Position numbers and translations under genes: made by a program. From positions 248,001 through 312,000 of the forward strand of contig CAVTKZ010000001.1 in NCBI GenBank assembly GCA_963735455.1: a stretch of 64,000 bases of DNA, given 5' to 3'. The notes beneath the pieces are model-generated. The model did not search any database. It was not told the DNA's origin and worked only from the letters and a program-made list of their open reading frames with translations. Positions 26,872-35,888 of this stretch are shown one piece after another. The first letter of the stretch is position 1, and the number at the start of each line of letters is the position of its first letter. Source of the stretch: Palsa-1033 sp963735455. Lineage in GTDB: Bacteria > Chloroflexota > Limnocylindria > Limnocylindrales > CSP1-4.

Positions 26872-27777
26872 GTGACACGAGATCGACGGATCAGCCTGGC
26901 GGCGCTCGGGCTGGGAGTCCTGTTGATCGGCCTCTCGCAGCAAATCGCGCCGCTGACCGAGCCGCCCCTGTACGACGGCGTCTACGTCCCGCTGCCGTAT
27001 GTCTGGTTCGTCCCGCCGGCCGGGCTGCAGGGGGGCGCCAAGGGCGCCCGGGGCAGCGTCGGGGTCGACGGCACGGCCAACCGGTTGATCGCAGTCGCCA
27101 CGCCCGAGCAGGATCCCCAGGCCCAGCTGCTGGCCACGAACGGCAGCCTGATCCTGCCGGCGGGCTCGACCTCGGTCAAGTTCTCGATCGAGCCGGAGCT
27201 GCCCGCGGAGCTCCCAGCCGATGGCCATATCGACGGCAACGTCTACCGGATCAGCGTCACCAACCAGGCTGGGGTAGCGCTGAGCGCCCCGGCCAGCGCC
27301 CTGGTCACGGTCGTCCTGGTCAGCCCGCATTCGGATCCGGACCGGACGATCGAGCTCGACACCGGCCAGGGCTGGCAGAAGCTCACGACCCAGAACCAGG
27401 GTCCCGGGATCTGGCTGGCCGTGGTGACCCAGTTCGGCGAGTTCGCCGTGGTCGCGCCGGGGGCTGCGCCCTCGCCCTACCCCACCGCCACGCTGCCGGC
27501 CGGCGCCTCGGCAGCGTCCTCGGCCGGCGCGTCATCCGGCCCATCGAGCGCACCGTCGGCCAGTGACGTGCCGAGCATCGGCGTGGTCGCCGGGAGCGAA
27601 AGCCCCAGCCAGGTTCCGACCCCGACATCGCCCGCCGACAGCGGTCCGCCGGTCGCCCCGATCGCGGCCGTTGTCGTGCTCGTGATCCTGGTCGGCGGCG
27701 CGCTCATCTGGTCACGGGCCCGGCGCAAGCCGCCCAGCGGGCGGCCGCCGACCTACCGCGGCGCGCACCGCCTCTGA
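26872..27777 (+). CDS. Hypothetical exported protein with C-terminal membrane anchor
   Basis: A 301-residue protein of unknown family. An N-terminal signal or anchor lies at about 7-25 (ISLAALGLGVLLIGLSQ). The extracellular part to about 195 is beta-rich. A Ser/Ala/Pro-rich stalk spans about 200-255, and a C-terminal helix (APIAAVVVLVILVGGALIW) precedes a basic tail. This looks like a surface protein held at both ends or at the C-terminus. GAAGG lies 8 nt before GTG 26872, which favours this start over GTG 26863. No function is assigned. Confidence 0.6.
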   Translation: MTRDRRISLAALGLGVLLIGLSQQIAPLTEPPLYDGVYVPLPYVWFVPPAGLQGGAKGARGSVGVDGTANRLIAVATPEQDPQAQLLATNGSLILPAGSTSVKFSIEPELPAELPADGHIDGNVYRISVTNQAGVALSAPASALVTVVLVSPHSDPDRTIELDTGQGWQKLTTQNQGPGIWLAVVTQFGEFAVVAPGAAPSPYPTATLPAGASAASSAGASSGPSSAPSASDVPSIGVVAGSESPSQVPTPTSPADSGPPVAPIAAVVVLVILVGGALIWSRARRKPPSGRPPTYRGAHRL

Positions 27778-27827
27778 CCGCGACCTGTGGTGCCGTTGCC
27801 GCTCCCCCGCGAGCCCGGCTCCGTCAA

Positions 27828-27985
27828 ATGTCGACTTAGCCAGACCTTATGGTCGGATTCGACCCTTCAGCAGCCCAAACCCGGCCGACCGGGCCTCCGA
27901 GCCACGCACGAATCCGAACCACGGCGACCGCCGCGCAGGATCAATCGAGCCGACGCGGGACCATAACGTCGCCTTGAGTCGACAT
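27828..27985. repeat. Imperfect terminal-inverted-repeat element (MITE-like) in convergent intergenic space
   Basis: The 27-base ends at 27828-27854 and 27959-27985 are imperfect inverted copies, identical at about 20 positions. Perfect blocks are ATGTCGACT at the outside and TTATGGTC at the inside. A further pair, TCGGATTCG (27853-27861) and CGAATCCGA (27909-27917), and the hairpin CCCGG-ccga-CCGGG (27880-27893) lie inside. The hexamer GTCAAA occurs at both flanks (27823-27828 and 27988-27993). It could be a relic of a small non-autonomous transposon or a large structured terminator for the two convergent genes. Confidence 0.45.
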
Positions 27986-28023
27986 CTGTCAAAACGCGCG
28001 CGACTGCCACGGGGGACGAACCG

Positions 28024-29094
28024 TCAGGCTCGAGCGTGGCCCCGCCAGCGGATGATCAGGATGACCAGCGCGTACAGGTAGAGCAGGAACATCACCAGCA
28101 GGAAGATCACGCCGGCGCCTGCCCCGTTTGTGTCGCTCAGATCGGCGTTGCGCGTGGCACCGCTCAGGCCGACGAGCAGGAAGCTGCCGAACACGAGCGA
28201 ATAGAGGATCCCGATGATCCGGCCCCAGGTCTTGCCCACCATGGCTCCGAAGCCGCCCAGGACCTCGACGATCGCCAGCACGAGGATCACGATCCCGATG
28301 CCCACGAAGACGCCACCCACGATGTTGCCGGCCGCGTCGACGCTGTTCGAATCGGTGTTCAACGGGCCGAACTGGTCGAACAGCGAGCGGAAAGCGGAAC
28401 CGCCGATGATCAGGACCACACCGGCCGCGCCCCAGAAGAGGCCGAGCAGGACGAGGAAGAGCCCGGCGATCCGGGCCAGGATGGTGATTGGACCCTGGAC
28501 AGCGGGGCCAGGCTGGACCCAGCCCTGGGCCGGGGCGGGCTGCGCCCAGCCGCCCTGGGCCGGAGCGGGTGGTGGACCCGCCGGCGGCTGCGCCCAGCCG
28601 GCAGGCGGAGCGGCCTGGGCGGGTGGCTGACCCCACCCGGGTCCCGGAGCGGCGGCCGGCGGCTGGCCCCAGGCTGGACCCGGTGCGGCGGGCGGCGGCG
28701 CGGCCGGCTGTCCCCAGGCGGGTCCCGCGGCGGCCGGTGGGGCCGGCGGTGGCTGGACCCAGCCTGAGCCTTCGACCGGCGGCGGGGCGGCAGCGGGCGG
28801 CGGCTGGACCCAGCCCGAGCCCGCGACCGGTGTTGACGGCGCGGCGGGCTGGCCCCAGGCCGGACCGGGGGCCGCGGGCGGAGCGGCCGGCGGCTGAACC
28901 CAACCTGAGCCCTGCACGGGTGGCGCGGGCTGGCCCCAGGCCGGCCCCGGCGCGGGCGGCGGGGCCGCCGGTGGCTGGACCCAGCCCGAGCCCTCAACCG
29001 GTGGCGGGGCCGCTGGCGGCGGAACGTCGGCGGCTGGCGGCGGAACGTCGGCCGCGCCTGCGTTCGGATCCTGCGCTGGCTGCTCGTCGGTCAT
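28024..29094 (-). CDS. Pro-rich repeat protein with C-terminal four-helix membrane domain
   Basis: A 356-residue protein in two parts. Residues 20-200 are cytoplasmic, Pro/Ala-rich repeats built on GSGWVQPP and GPAWGQP units, four copies of the first and at least five of the second, with regularly spaced Trp. Residues 205-350 hold about four membrane helices (LARIAGLFLVLLGLFWGAAGVVLIIGG, GGVFVGIGIVILVLAIVEVLGG, IGILYSLVFGSFLLVGL and FLLVMFLLYLYALVILII). The layout resembles DUF4064-like or SPFH-adjacent Pro-rich membrane proteins of Gram-positives. Its role is unknown. A GGAGGG site lies about 9 nt before ATG 29094. Confidence 0.65.
   Translation of the reverse strand: MTDEQPAQDPNAGAADVPPPAADVPPPAAPPPVEGSGWVQPPAAPPPAPGPAWGQPAPPVQGSGWVQPPAAPPAAPGPAWGQPAAPSTPVAGSGWVQPPPAAAPPPVEGSGWVQPPPAPPAAAGPAWGQPAAPPPAAPGPAWGQPPAAAPGPGWGQPPAQAAPPAGWAQPPAGPPPAPAQGGWAQPAPAQGWVQPGPAVQGPITILARIAGLFLVLLGLFWGAAGVVLIIGGSAFRSLFDQFGPLNTDSNSVDAAGNIVGGVFVGIGIVILVLAIVEVLGGFGAMVGKTWGRIIGILYSLVFGSFLLVGLSGATRNADLSDTNGAGAGVIFLLVMFLLYLYALVILIIRWRGHARA
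28520..29050. repeat. Degenerate tandem repeats encoding GSGWVQPP / GPAWGQP units
   Basis: The DNA repeats in blocks of roughly 70-90 bases that alternate GGCTGGACCCAGCC-type and GGCTGGCCCCAGGC-type cores. They encode the Trp-Pro-rich N-terminal half of the 28024-29094 protein. Copy number is prone to recombination and assembly error. Confidence 0.7.
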
Positions 29095-29179
29095 CGCGGA
29101 GGCCCTCCTGGTCCGTGGTTCCGTGCCGTCGGATCGCTCGCGACGATTGTGCCCATTCCGGGTGGGCTTCGTACAGGGG

Positions 29180-30266
29180 CTAGGTCGAGAAGATCCGGCT
29201 CAGCTCAAAGGCGGGGGTCTCCGCCAGCTGGTCGTAGCGGCAGTCGGCCGGACGCTTGTCGGGGCGCCAGCGGACGAAGGTGGTGCCGTGCCGGAACCGA
29301 TCGCCCTGGAGGTGGTCGAAGGCGACTTCCACGACGCGTTCGGGCCGGAGCAGCTCCCACGACAGGTCCTTGCCCCGATTCCAGCGCGACGTGGCACCGG
29401 GCAGCCGCTGGCCGCTGGCCGCGATCTCCTCGGCCCAGCTGGCCCAGCCCGCCCAGGGGTGACCATCGAGCGCGTCGGTGCGCAAGGGCGCCAGCTCGGC
29501 CACCAGCTCGGCCCGGCGGGCCATCGTGAACGACGAGGTGACCCCGACGTGATGAAGCGTCCCGTCGGCATCGAACAGGCCCAGGAGGAGCGAGCCGATC
29601 AGGGAGCCCGGGCCGTCCTTGTGCCAGCGAAAGCCGGCCAGCACGCAATCGGCGGTGCGCTGGTGCTTGAGCTTGAGCATCGCCCGCTTGCCCGGCTGAT
29701 AGGCCGCTTCGAGGCGCTTGGCGATCACCCCGTCCAGCCCGGCCCCCTCGAACCGCTCGAACCAGTCCATCGCGGTCGCCCGGTCGCGGGTCGCCGGGGT
29801 GAGGTGGATCGGCGGCCGGGCCTCGGCCAGCAATGCCTCGAGCTTCGTTCGCCGGTCGGCCTGGGCCATCGGGCGCAGGTCGGCGTCATCCAGGGCGAGC
29901 ACGTCCCAGGCGACGAAGCTGGCGGGCGACTCGGCGGCCAGCATCCGCACCCGGGATTCGGCGGGATGGATCCGCAGGAGCAGGGCATCGAAGTCGAGCC
30001 GGCCGTCGGCACCGGCGATCACGACCTCGCCGTCGAGGACGCAGCGGCTGGGGCAGGGACGCCCGGAGCGGTGCCCCAAGCTCTGGGAAGTAGCGATCGA
30101 GGGGTTTCAGGTCACGGGACTGGATCAGGACCTCGTCGCCGTCCCGGAAGACCAGGGCCCGGAAGCCGTCCCATTTCGGCTCGAACAGCCAGCCCGGGTC
30201 GGTTGGAAACGCCGACGCCGGCTTGGCCAGCATCGGCTCGATCGGCGGGTTGACGGGCAGGTCCAT
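29180..30266 (-). CDS. ATP-dependent DNA ligase (LigC/LigD-ligase type, frameshifted)
   Basis: An ATP-dependent ligase of about 360 residues. The N-terminal part from ATG 30266 holds the adenylation motif EPKWDGFR with the nucleotide-accepting Lys (about 31), then SRDLKPLDRYFPEL. After an apparent extra C near 30046 the protein continues in another frame with RCVLDGEVVI (motif III), FDALLLR, FVAWDVLAL, LDGVIAKR (motif IV), MLKLKH (motif V) and the OB-fold domain ending FRWRPDK-like and RIF. Removing one C rejoins the parts without loss. It should seal nicks, plausibly in end joining with the LigD-type polymerase at 18293. A TATCCT -10 ends 8 nt before the start. It is divergent from the methyltransferase gene. 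Confidence 0.85.
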
Positions 30267-30320
30267 CGAAGTTGAGGATACGAGGGTCGGGCCGGCCATG
30301 CGGAGTGGCACGATACCGGG

Positions 30321-31172
30321 GTGAAGACGATCGAAGCGCGCTACGACGCGTCGGCCCTCGCCTACCGGACCTGGTGGGAGCCGGTCCTCCGGCCGACGGC
30401 CGTCGATCTCCTCGACCGGCTCGAACGAGTCGCCGGCCGACCCGCCGGCCGGGTCCTGGACGTGGGGACCGGGGCCGGCCTGCTGGCGATCGAGGCAGTC
30501 CGGCGCTGGCCGGCGGTCAGTCTGACCGGGCTGGACGGCTCGGCCGAGATGCTGGCCGTGGCCGAGACGGCTGCCCAGGCGGAGCTCTCGCCGGCCGACC
30601 TGGCCCGGCTCGATTGGCGCCGTGGGCACGCCCAGGACCTGCCCTTCGAGGCCGGCTCGTTCGAGCTCGTGATCAGCTCCTTCGCCTACCAGCTCGTCCC
30701 GCGCCTGACGCCGGCTCTGGCCGAAGCGCTCCGGGTCCTCCGACCGGGCGGCCGGCTGGCGTTCGTGACCTGGCGGATCGCCGACGACCGCTTCGGGCCG
30801 GACGATGCCTTCGAGGACGCCCTTGACGAGCTCGACCCATTCGACGAAGAGGCGCCCGCCGAGGAGGCCCGGAGCGGCGACCTGACCTCGGCCGGCGCGG
30901 TGGCGGCGCGCCTCCGCCGGATCGGCTTCCGGTCGGTGATCGCCCGCGACGCCTGGCTCACGTTCGACCACGACCGGTCGACCTATGTCGACTTCCTGGC
31001 CGAGTATGCCGAGCGCGAGCTGTTCGCCGACCTGTCGGCCGCCGAGCGGCGCCGGTTGCGTGCCGCTGCGGCCCGCCGCCTGTCACGCCTGGAGGCCAGC
31101 GCCTTCCGCTGGCGGGTGCCGGTGATCCACGCCATCGCCCAGCGCCCGGAATCGATCGAGCGCGAGCCGTAG
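30321..31172 (+). CDS. Class I SAM-dependent methyltransferase
   Basis: A 283-residue enzyme. SAM-binding motif I is VLDVGTGAGLLAIEAV (about 46-61). The acidic loop follows as LTGLDGSAEML, then GHAQDLPFEAGSFELVISSFAYQLV (motifs II-III, about 98-125) and LRVLRPGGRLAFVTW (about 135-150). The C-terminal third (ARLRRIGFRSVIARDAWLTFDHDRSTYVDFLAEYAEREL) resembles Methyltransf_11/25 members acting on small molecules or lipids. The substrate cannot be assigned. It starts at GTG 30321; CACGAT ends 6 nt upstream as a weak leaderless -10. Confidence 0.85.
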   Translation: MKTIEARYDASALAYRTWWEPVLRPTAVDLLDRLERVAGRPAGRVLDVGTGAGLLAIEAVRRWPAVSLTGLDGSAEMLAVAETAAQAELSPADLARLDWRRGHAQDLPFEAGSFELVISSFAYQLVPRLTPALAEALRVLRPGGRLAFVTWRIADDRFGPDDAFEDALDELDPFDEEAPAEEARSGDLTSAGAVAARLRRIGFRSVIARDAWLTFDHDRSTYVDFLAEYAERELFADLSAAERRRLRAAAARRLSRLEASAFRWRVPVIHAIAQRPESIEREP

Positions 31173-31221
31173 CCCGCGCTCGATTCTCGGTGCCGACCGG
31201 GTCCCGGGATTCGGCGGCGTC

Positions 31222-31878
31222 CTAGCTTTCGCTGGGTTCGGCCTCGGGGGCCGCTTCGGCGCCTTCGGCGGCCGGCTCGCCCTCGGCCTCTGCGACGACC
31301 GGAGCGACCTCCTCCTGGCGCGGCGCCTGGACACGGACGACGGCTTCGTCGAGGTCGGTCAGGAGGGTCACGTCGGACGGGATCAGCAGGTCGCGGACGT
31401 GGAGGGTGACCTCGTAGTCCACGAGCGGTTCGATCGACAACGACAACGACTGGGGCAGGTGATCCGGCAGCGCCCGGACTCGGATCGTCTCGGTCATGTG
31501 GAGCAGCGTGCCGCCGTTCAGCTCGACCGCCGGCGAGATGCCGGTGAACACGATCGGCACCTCGACAGTCAGCTCCTCGGTCATCCGGACTGCCAGCAGG
31601 TCCACGTGGAGGACACGCTGGTGGACCGGGTGACGCTGAATCGCATGGATCAGGACCGGGGCCGCCTTGTTGCCGTCGATCGAGACGTCGACCAGGGCGT
31701 TCGGGCCGGTGTGCCGGTGAAGCGTCTCGAACTCGTGGGCATCGATCGTGATCGACTGCGACGGGACACCGTGGCCGTAGATCACTGCGGGCAGGCTGCC
31801 CGAGCGCCGCAGCGTGGCGACGTGCTTGCCGATGATGGTCCGCTCGGAGGCGGCCAACTTCGGTCGAGTCGTGGTCAT
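31222..31878 (-). CDS. rplY: 50S ribosomal protein L25 (Ctc family, long form)
   Basis: A 218-residue L25/Ctc protein, which binds 5S rRNA in the large subunit. The N-terminal L25 domain (1-95) shows LRRSGSLPAVIYGHGVPSQSITID and VLIHAIQRHPVHQRVLHVDLLAV. The C-terminal TL5/Ctc beta domain (96-190) shows VEVPIVFTGISPAVELNGGTLLH and LPDHLPQSLSLSIEPL. An acidic Glu/Ala tail ends the chain. This long form belongs to TL5-type L25, sometimes stress-induced. GGAGGA sits 10 nt before ATG 31878, and an extended -10, TGCTAGGCT, lies at 31911-31919. It is divergent from the response regulator. Confidence 0.95.
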   Translation of the reverse strand: MTTTRPKLAASERTIIGKHVATLRRSGSLPAVIYGHGVPSQSITIDAHEFETLHRHTGPNALVDVSIDGNKAAPVLIHAIQRHPVHQRVLHVDLLAVRMTEELTVEVPIVFTGISPAVELNGGTLLHMTETIRVRALPDHLPQSLSLSIEPLVDYEVTLHVRDLLIPSDVTLLTDLDEAVVRVQAPRQEEVAPVVAEAEGEPAAEGAEAAPEAEPSES

Positions 31879-31910
31879 CTGGGGAGGGTCCTCCGGTTGG
31901 TTGATCGCCG

Positions 31911-31959
31911 AGCCTAGCACACCGGGCGGCCGGGCCCTTTCGCGGAGCCGGTGTAGCAT
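31911..31959. promoter_or_regulatory. Divergent promoters of rplY and the OmpR-type regulator
   Basis: On the minus strand an extended -10, TGC-TAGGCT (31911-31919), serves rplY with a leader containing GGAGGA. On the plus strand TAGCAT (31954-31959) ends 8 nt before the regulator ATG at 31968. Confidence 0.5.
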
Positions 31960-31967
31960 GCCGCCGG

Positions 31968-32666
31968 ATGGCCGCCACCATTCTGATCGTCGAGGATGAG
32001 TTCGCCGTCGCCCGGGGAATCCAGTACGCCCTCCAGCAGGAGGGCTACGAGGTGACCGTCGCGCGGAGCGGCGAAGAGGGCCTGGACTTTGCCACGCACC
32101 AGGCCCCGGATCTGGTCGTCCTCGACGTCCGCCTGCCGGGCATCGACGGCTTCGAGGTCCTGCGTCGATTGCGGGCGACGGGTTCCAAGGCCCCGGTCCT
32201 GGTCCTGACCGCCCGCGACGACGAGGTCGACAAGGTGATCGGGCTGGAGCTCGGGGCGGACGACTACCTGACCAAGCCGTTCGGCCTGCGCGAGCTGATG
32301 AGCCGGATCAAGGCGCTCCTGCGCCGGGCCTACGGCGACCTGGCCGACGCCGCCGGTGGCCGGGTGATCCGCCACGGCGACCTGCTGATCGACCTCGAGC
32401 GCCGGCGGGTCCAGCGCGGCCAGCGGCGGATCGCCCTGACCGCGACCGAGTTCGAGATCCTGCGCCACCTGGCCAGCCGGCCAGGCCGGGTCTATTCGCG
32501 GCGCGAGCTGCTCGAGCTGCTGCGCGACTACGAGGCGCTCGACCAGGACGAGAAGACGATCAACGTCCACGTCAGCCACCTGCGCGAGAAGATCGAGGAC
32601 GATCCGTCGGTCCCCGTCTTCGTGCTCACGGTCCGGGGCGCCGGCTACGCCTTCGCCGAGCGCTGA
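31968..32666 (+). CDS. OmpR/PhoB family response regulator
   Basis: A 232-residue DNA-binding regulator. The receiver domain (about 3-118) has the acidic pair in VEDE, phosphoacceptor Asp in VVLDVRLPG (about 53), Thr in LVLTARD and Lys in DYLTKPFGLREL (about 104). A winged-helix effector follows (about 135-230: ALTATEFEILRHLASRPGRVYSRRELLELL ... INVHVSHLREKIEDDP ... VRGAGYAFA). It lies 7 nt upstream of its sensor kinase. The pair is followed by an HtrA-like protease, so envelope stress is a reasonable target. Confidence 0.95.
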   Translation: MAATILIVEDEFAVARGIQYALQQEGYEVTVARSGEEGLDFATHQAPDLVVLDVRLPGIDGFEVLRRLRATGSKAPVLVLTARDDEVDKVIGLELGADDYLTKPFGLRELMSRIKALLRRAYGDLADAAGGRVIRHGDLLIDLERRRVQRGQRRIALTATEFEILRHLASRPGRVYSRRELLELLRDYEALDQDEKTINVHVSHLREKIEDDPSVPVFVLTVRGAGYAFAER

Positions 32667-32673
32667 GGGCCGG

Positions 32674-34350
32674 ATGGGCCACCTGCACACGATCCGGCGC
32701 TGGTTCCGGCGGCTGCTGCCGCACACCTTCGCGGCACGCCTGACGATTGCCTTCTCGGGGGTCGTGGCCCTGACCCTGGCGCTCGTCTTCGTGGGCGTCA
32801 TCAACCGGGTCGACGATTACTTCTACAACCTCCAGGTCAACGACCTGCAGGTCCGGGCGCTGACCGTGCGCGACGCGATCATCGTCTCGCTGGCCGGGCT
32901 GACGACGGACGGCGAGCCGATCGTGACCCCCACCGACACCCTCAACCCGTCGGTTGCCGCCTTCCTGGCCAACCCGACCCAGCAACGGATCCTGGCCGAC
33001 GACCTGGCCCAGGCCGACCTGCAGGTCAGCGTCGGCCTGATCACCCGCGACGGCAACGGCCGGGCGGTCCTTGTCCCGGCCGCCGGCGGTCAGTTCAGCG
33101 CGCCGCTCCAGGCCCAGCCCCGGCCCGGCCAGGCTCGCGACAACATCCCGTACAACGACCAGGGCCCGGACGCCGTCGAGCAGAACAGCCTGTTCGAGTA
33201 CGGGATCCAGGTCCGCCTCTCGAACCCCTACACCTACCGGGCCAGCACCCTCGCCGCGATCTTCTCGCTGCTCGTCGTGATCGCCATCGCCGGCCTCCTG
33301 CTGTCGGTCGTCGTGGCCTCGCTCCTGGCCCGCCGCTTCACCACGCCGCTGCGCCGGCTGACCGAGGCGGCCCGCGACCTGACCGAGGGCGACTTCGCCC
33401 GGCGGGTGGCGATCGACCCGCGCAACCCGGGCAGCACCGAGATCATCGAGCTGTCCCGCCAGTTCAACCAGATGGCCGGCCGGCTTGACGAGAGCGTGGC
33501 GATCATCCGCCGCGATCGCGATCGCAGCCGCGACTTCCTGGCCGACGTATCGCATGAGCTGCGGACGCCGATCGCGGCGATGCGGATGTTCAACGAGCTC
33601 CTGCGCGAAGGCGCCGACGACGATCCCGCGACCCGGGTCGAGTTCCTCGAGTCGAGCCGCCAGCAGCTCGAGCGGCTCGACTGGCTGGCCCAGAACCTGC
33701 TCGAGCTGTCCAAGCTCGATTCCGGCCTGGTCCTCCTCGACCTGCGCCCGGACGACCTCCGGACGGCCGTCGAATCGGCGGTCGAGCAGGCCGAGCCGAC
33801 GGCCCGCCGGCGGGGGATCGAGCTGAGCCTGCATGTCGCCGGTCGGCCGCTCCGGATCCGGCACGACCCGCAGCGAATCGGCCAGGTGGTCTCGAACCTG
33901 ATCGGCAACGCCCTCAAGTTCACCGCCTCGGGCGGCCGGGTGGACGTCGATGTCCGGGCCGTCGAGGGCGGCGCCCAGATCGAGGTCCGCGACAACGGCG
34001 TCGGGATCGACACGGCCGAGCTGCCCCGGATCTTCGAGCGCTTCTACCGCGGGTCGCTGGCCAACGAGGCCCGCGGCAGCGGCAGCGGGCTGGGCCTGGC
34101 GATCGTCAAGTCGATCGTCGACATGCACGGCGGGCGGGTCGTGGTCGACAGCCGCCTCGGCCGGGGCTCCTCGTTCGTGGTGACCCTGCCCCGCGATCCG
34201 CGCCTCGCTGAGACAGCCCCGGGCAGCGACGCCGATGGCCGTCCGGCGCCGTCCGCGCCGAACCCGGATACCATCCCCGAACGGGCGGCCGAGGTAACGG
34301 ATTCTTCATCGGCTCACCCGCCCCTGCTGAATCCGGAAGCCCCACGCTGA
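32674..34350 (+). CDS. Sensor histidine kinase (HAMP-HisKA-HATPase)
   Basis: A 558-residue membrane kinase partnered with the preceding regulator. The first membrane helix is about 20-42 (LTIAFSGVVALTLALVFVGVI), an extracellular sensor spans about 43-190, and the second helix is about 192-215 (LAAIFSLLVVIAIAGLLLSVVVASLL). HAMP (about 216-270) leads to the phosphoacceptor His in FLADVSHELRTPIAAM (about 295). The ATPase boxes are N (NLIGNALKFTA), G1 (DNGVGID), F (RIFERFYR) and G2 (GSGLGLAIVKSIVDMH). A Pro-rich 50-residue tail ends the chain. The stimulus is unknown. Confidence 0.95.
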   Translation: MGHLHTIRRWFRRLLPHTFAARLTIAFSGVVALTLALVFVGVINRVDDYFYNLQVNDLQVRALTVRDAIIVSLAGLTTDGEPIVTPTDTLNPSVAAFLANPTQQRILADDLAQADLQVSVGLITRDGNGRAVLVPAAGGQFSAPLQAQPRPGQARDNIPYNDQGPDAVEQNSLFEYGIQVRLSNPYTYRASTLAAIFSLLVVIAIAGLLLSVVVASLLARRFTTPLRRLTEAARDLTEGDFARRVAIDPRNPGSTEIIELSRQFNQMAGRLDESVAIIRRDRDRSRDFLADVSHELRTPIAAMRMFNELLREGADDDPATRVEFLESSRQQLERLDWLAQNLLELSKLDSGLVLLDLRPDDLRTAVESAVEQAEPTARRRGIELSLHVAGRPLRIRHDPQRIGQVVSNLIGNALKFTASGGRVDVDVRAVEGGAQIEVRDNGVGIDTAELPRIFERFYRGSLANEARGSGSGLGLAIVKSIVDMHGGRVVVDSRLGRGSSFVVTLPRDPRLAETAPGSDADGRPAPSAPNPDTIPERAAEVTDSSSAHPPLLNPEAPR

Positions 34351-34431
34351 GATTCGACCAGCCTCCGGGTGCCGAGCGGTGGCCCGCCAGCCGGGACGAT
34401 CCCGATTCCGTTCCAGGAGCACAACGACCCG

Positions 34432-35856
34432 ATGAATCCGATGGACCCGATCGACCCCCAATCCGACGCCGGCCAGCCTGCCGCCGTCAACCCCGCCCAG
34501 CCAGGAACCGCCGTCAACCCCGCCCAGCCAGGAACCACCGGCGTACGCCGTGCCCCCGGCGCCCGCGGTTCCGAGTGCGGGACCCGGCTTCGCCGCCCCG
34601 ATGAGCTACTCGCCACCGTCCGAGGCGCCGACCGAGTGGCAGCGCCAGACCTGGGGCGCACCGCCTTCGACGACGCCCGAGACCTGGTTCGAGCCGGCCC
34701 CGGCGCCGGTCGCGCCGGCCGCCCCGGCCCGCCGCGGGCACAGCCTGGGGGTCGTCTTCCTGACCGCGATCCTGGCCGCCGTCCTGGCATCGTCGGGGAC
34801 CTACGCCGCCATCCGCGCCTCGGGCGGCCTCGACCGGCCGGCCGCCACCGTGATCAACAGCTCGGGTGCCGGCACGAACGTGACCCAGCCGGTCACGATC
34901 GACGAGCAGTCGGCCACGATCAATGCCGCGGCCAAGGTCGGCCCGGCCGTCGTCCGGATCGTCACCGCGGGCACCGACCCGAACGACGCCACGGCGACCT
35001 CGGGGATCGGCTCGGGGGTGATCTTCGACTCGCACGGCTGGATCCTCACCAACCACCACGTCGTCGCCGACACGAACAGCCTGACGGTCCAGCTCAAGGA
35101 CGGCCGCCAGTTCACCGGCACGATCTACGGCATCGACACGCTGACCGACCTGGCCATGGTCAAGGTCGACGCAACCGACCTGCCCACGGCCCCGCTGGGT
35201 GACTCGTCGGCGATCAAGGTCGGCGAGCTGGCGATCGCGATCGGCAGCCCGCTGGGCACCTACTCGAACAGCGTCACGTCCGGCATCGTGTCGGCCACCG
35301 GCCGGAGCATCGACACGGACACCGGCTCGATCAACAACCTGATCCAGACCGACGCGGCGATCAACCCGGGCAACAGCGGCGGGCCGCTGGTCGACGCGCT
35401 GGGCGACGTCATCGGGATCAACACGGCGGTCGCCTCGAACGCCCAGGGGATCGGCTTCTCGATCCCGATCAACATCGCCAAGCCGATCATGCAGCAGGCG
35501 ATCGCCGGCCAGCCGCTGGCCCGGCCGTGGATCGGGATCCGCTACGAGACGATCGACCTCCAGCTCCAGCAGCAGCTCAAGCTGCCCGTCGCCCAGGGCG
35601 CCTACGTCAGCGGCGGCCAGGACGCGTCGGGGCCAGCCAGCCGGCCGTCGTGGCCGGCAGCCCGGCCGACAAGGCCGGCGTCAAGGACGGCGACATCGTG
35701 ACCACGATCGAGGGCCAGACGATCGACGGCGACCATCCGCTCGACGCCGTCCTGACCCAGTTCGCGCCGGGCCGGACCGTGACCCTCGAGATCAACCGGG
35801 GCGGCAAGACACTCGACCTGCAGCTCACCCTGGGGACGCGCCCGGCCAACCCCTGA
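34432..35856 (+). CDS. HtrA/DegP-like S1C serine protease with PDZ domain (two frameshifts)
   Basis: A membrane-tethered periplasmic-type protease of about 475 residues. The cytoplasmic N-terminus is Pro-rich, and one membrane helix lies at GVVFLTAILAAVLASSGTYAAI. The protease domain has the triad His in LTNHHVV, Asp in TLTDLAMVKV and Ser in NPGNSGGPLV, followed by a PDZ domain. Two probable indels break the frame. One extra base near 34530 separates the ATG 34432 segment from the main part. One missing G in the run at 35629-35632 moves the PDZ end (ASQPAVVAGSPADKAGVKDGD) to another frame ending at 35856. The main uninterrupted stretch is 34550-35701. Its place after a two-component pair suggests envelope quality control. 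Confidence 0.85.
34481..34534 (+). repeat. Perfect 27-bp tandem duplication in the HtrA N-terminal coding region
   Basis: Two identical 27-base copies (34481-34507 and 34508-34534) encode a repeated nine-residue AVNPAQPGT unit. The frameshift that detaches the N-terminus lies at the end of the second copy. Confidence 0.85.
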
Positions 35857-35888
35857 CCCGAGCCCGGTCGGTCAACGCCCGAGCCGGC

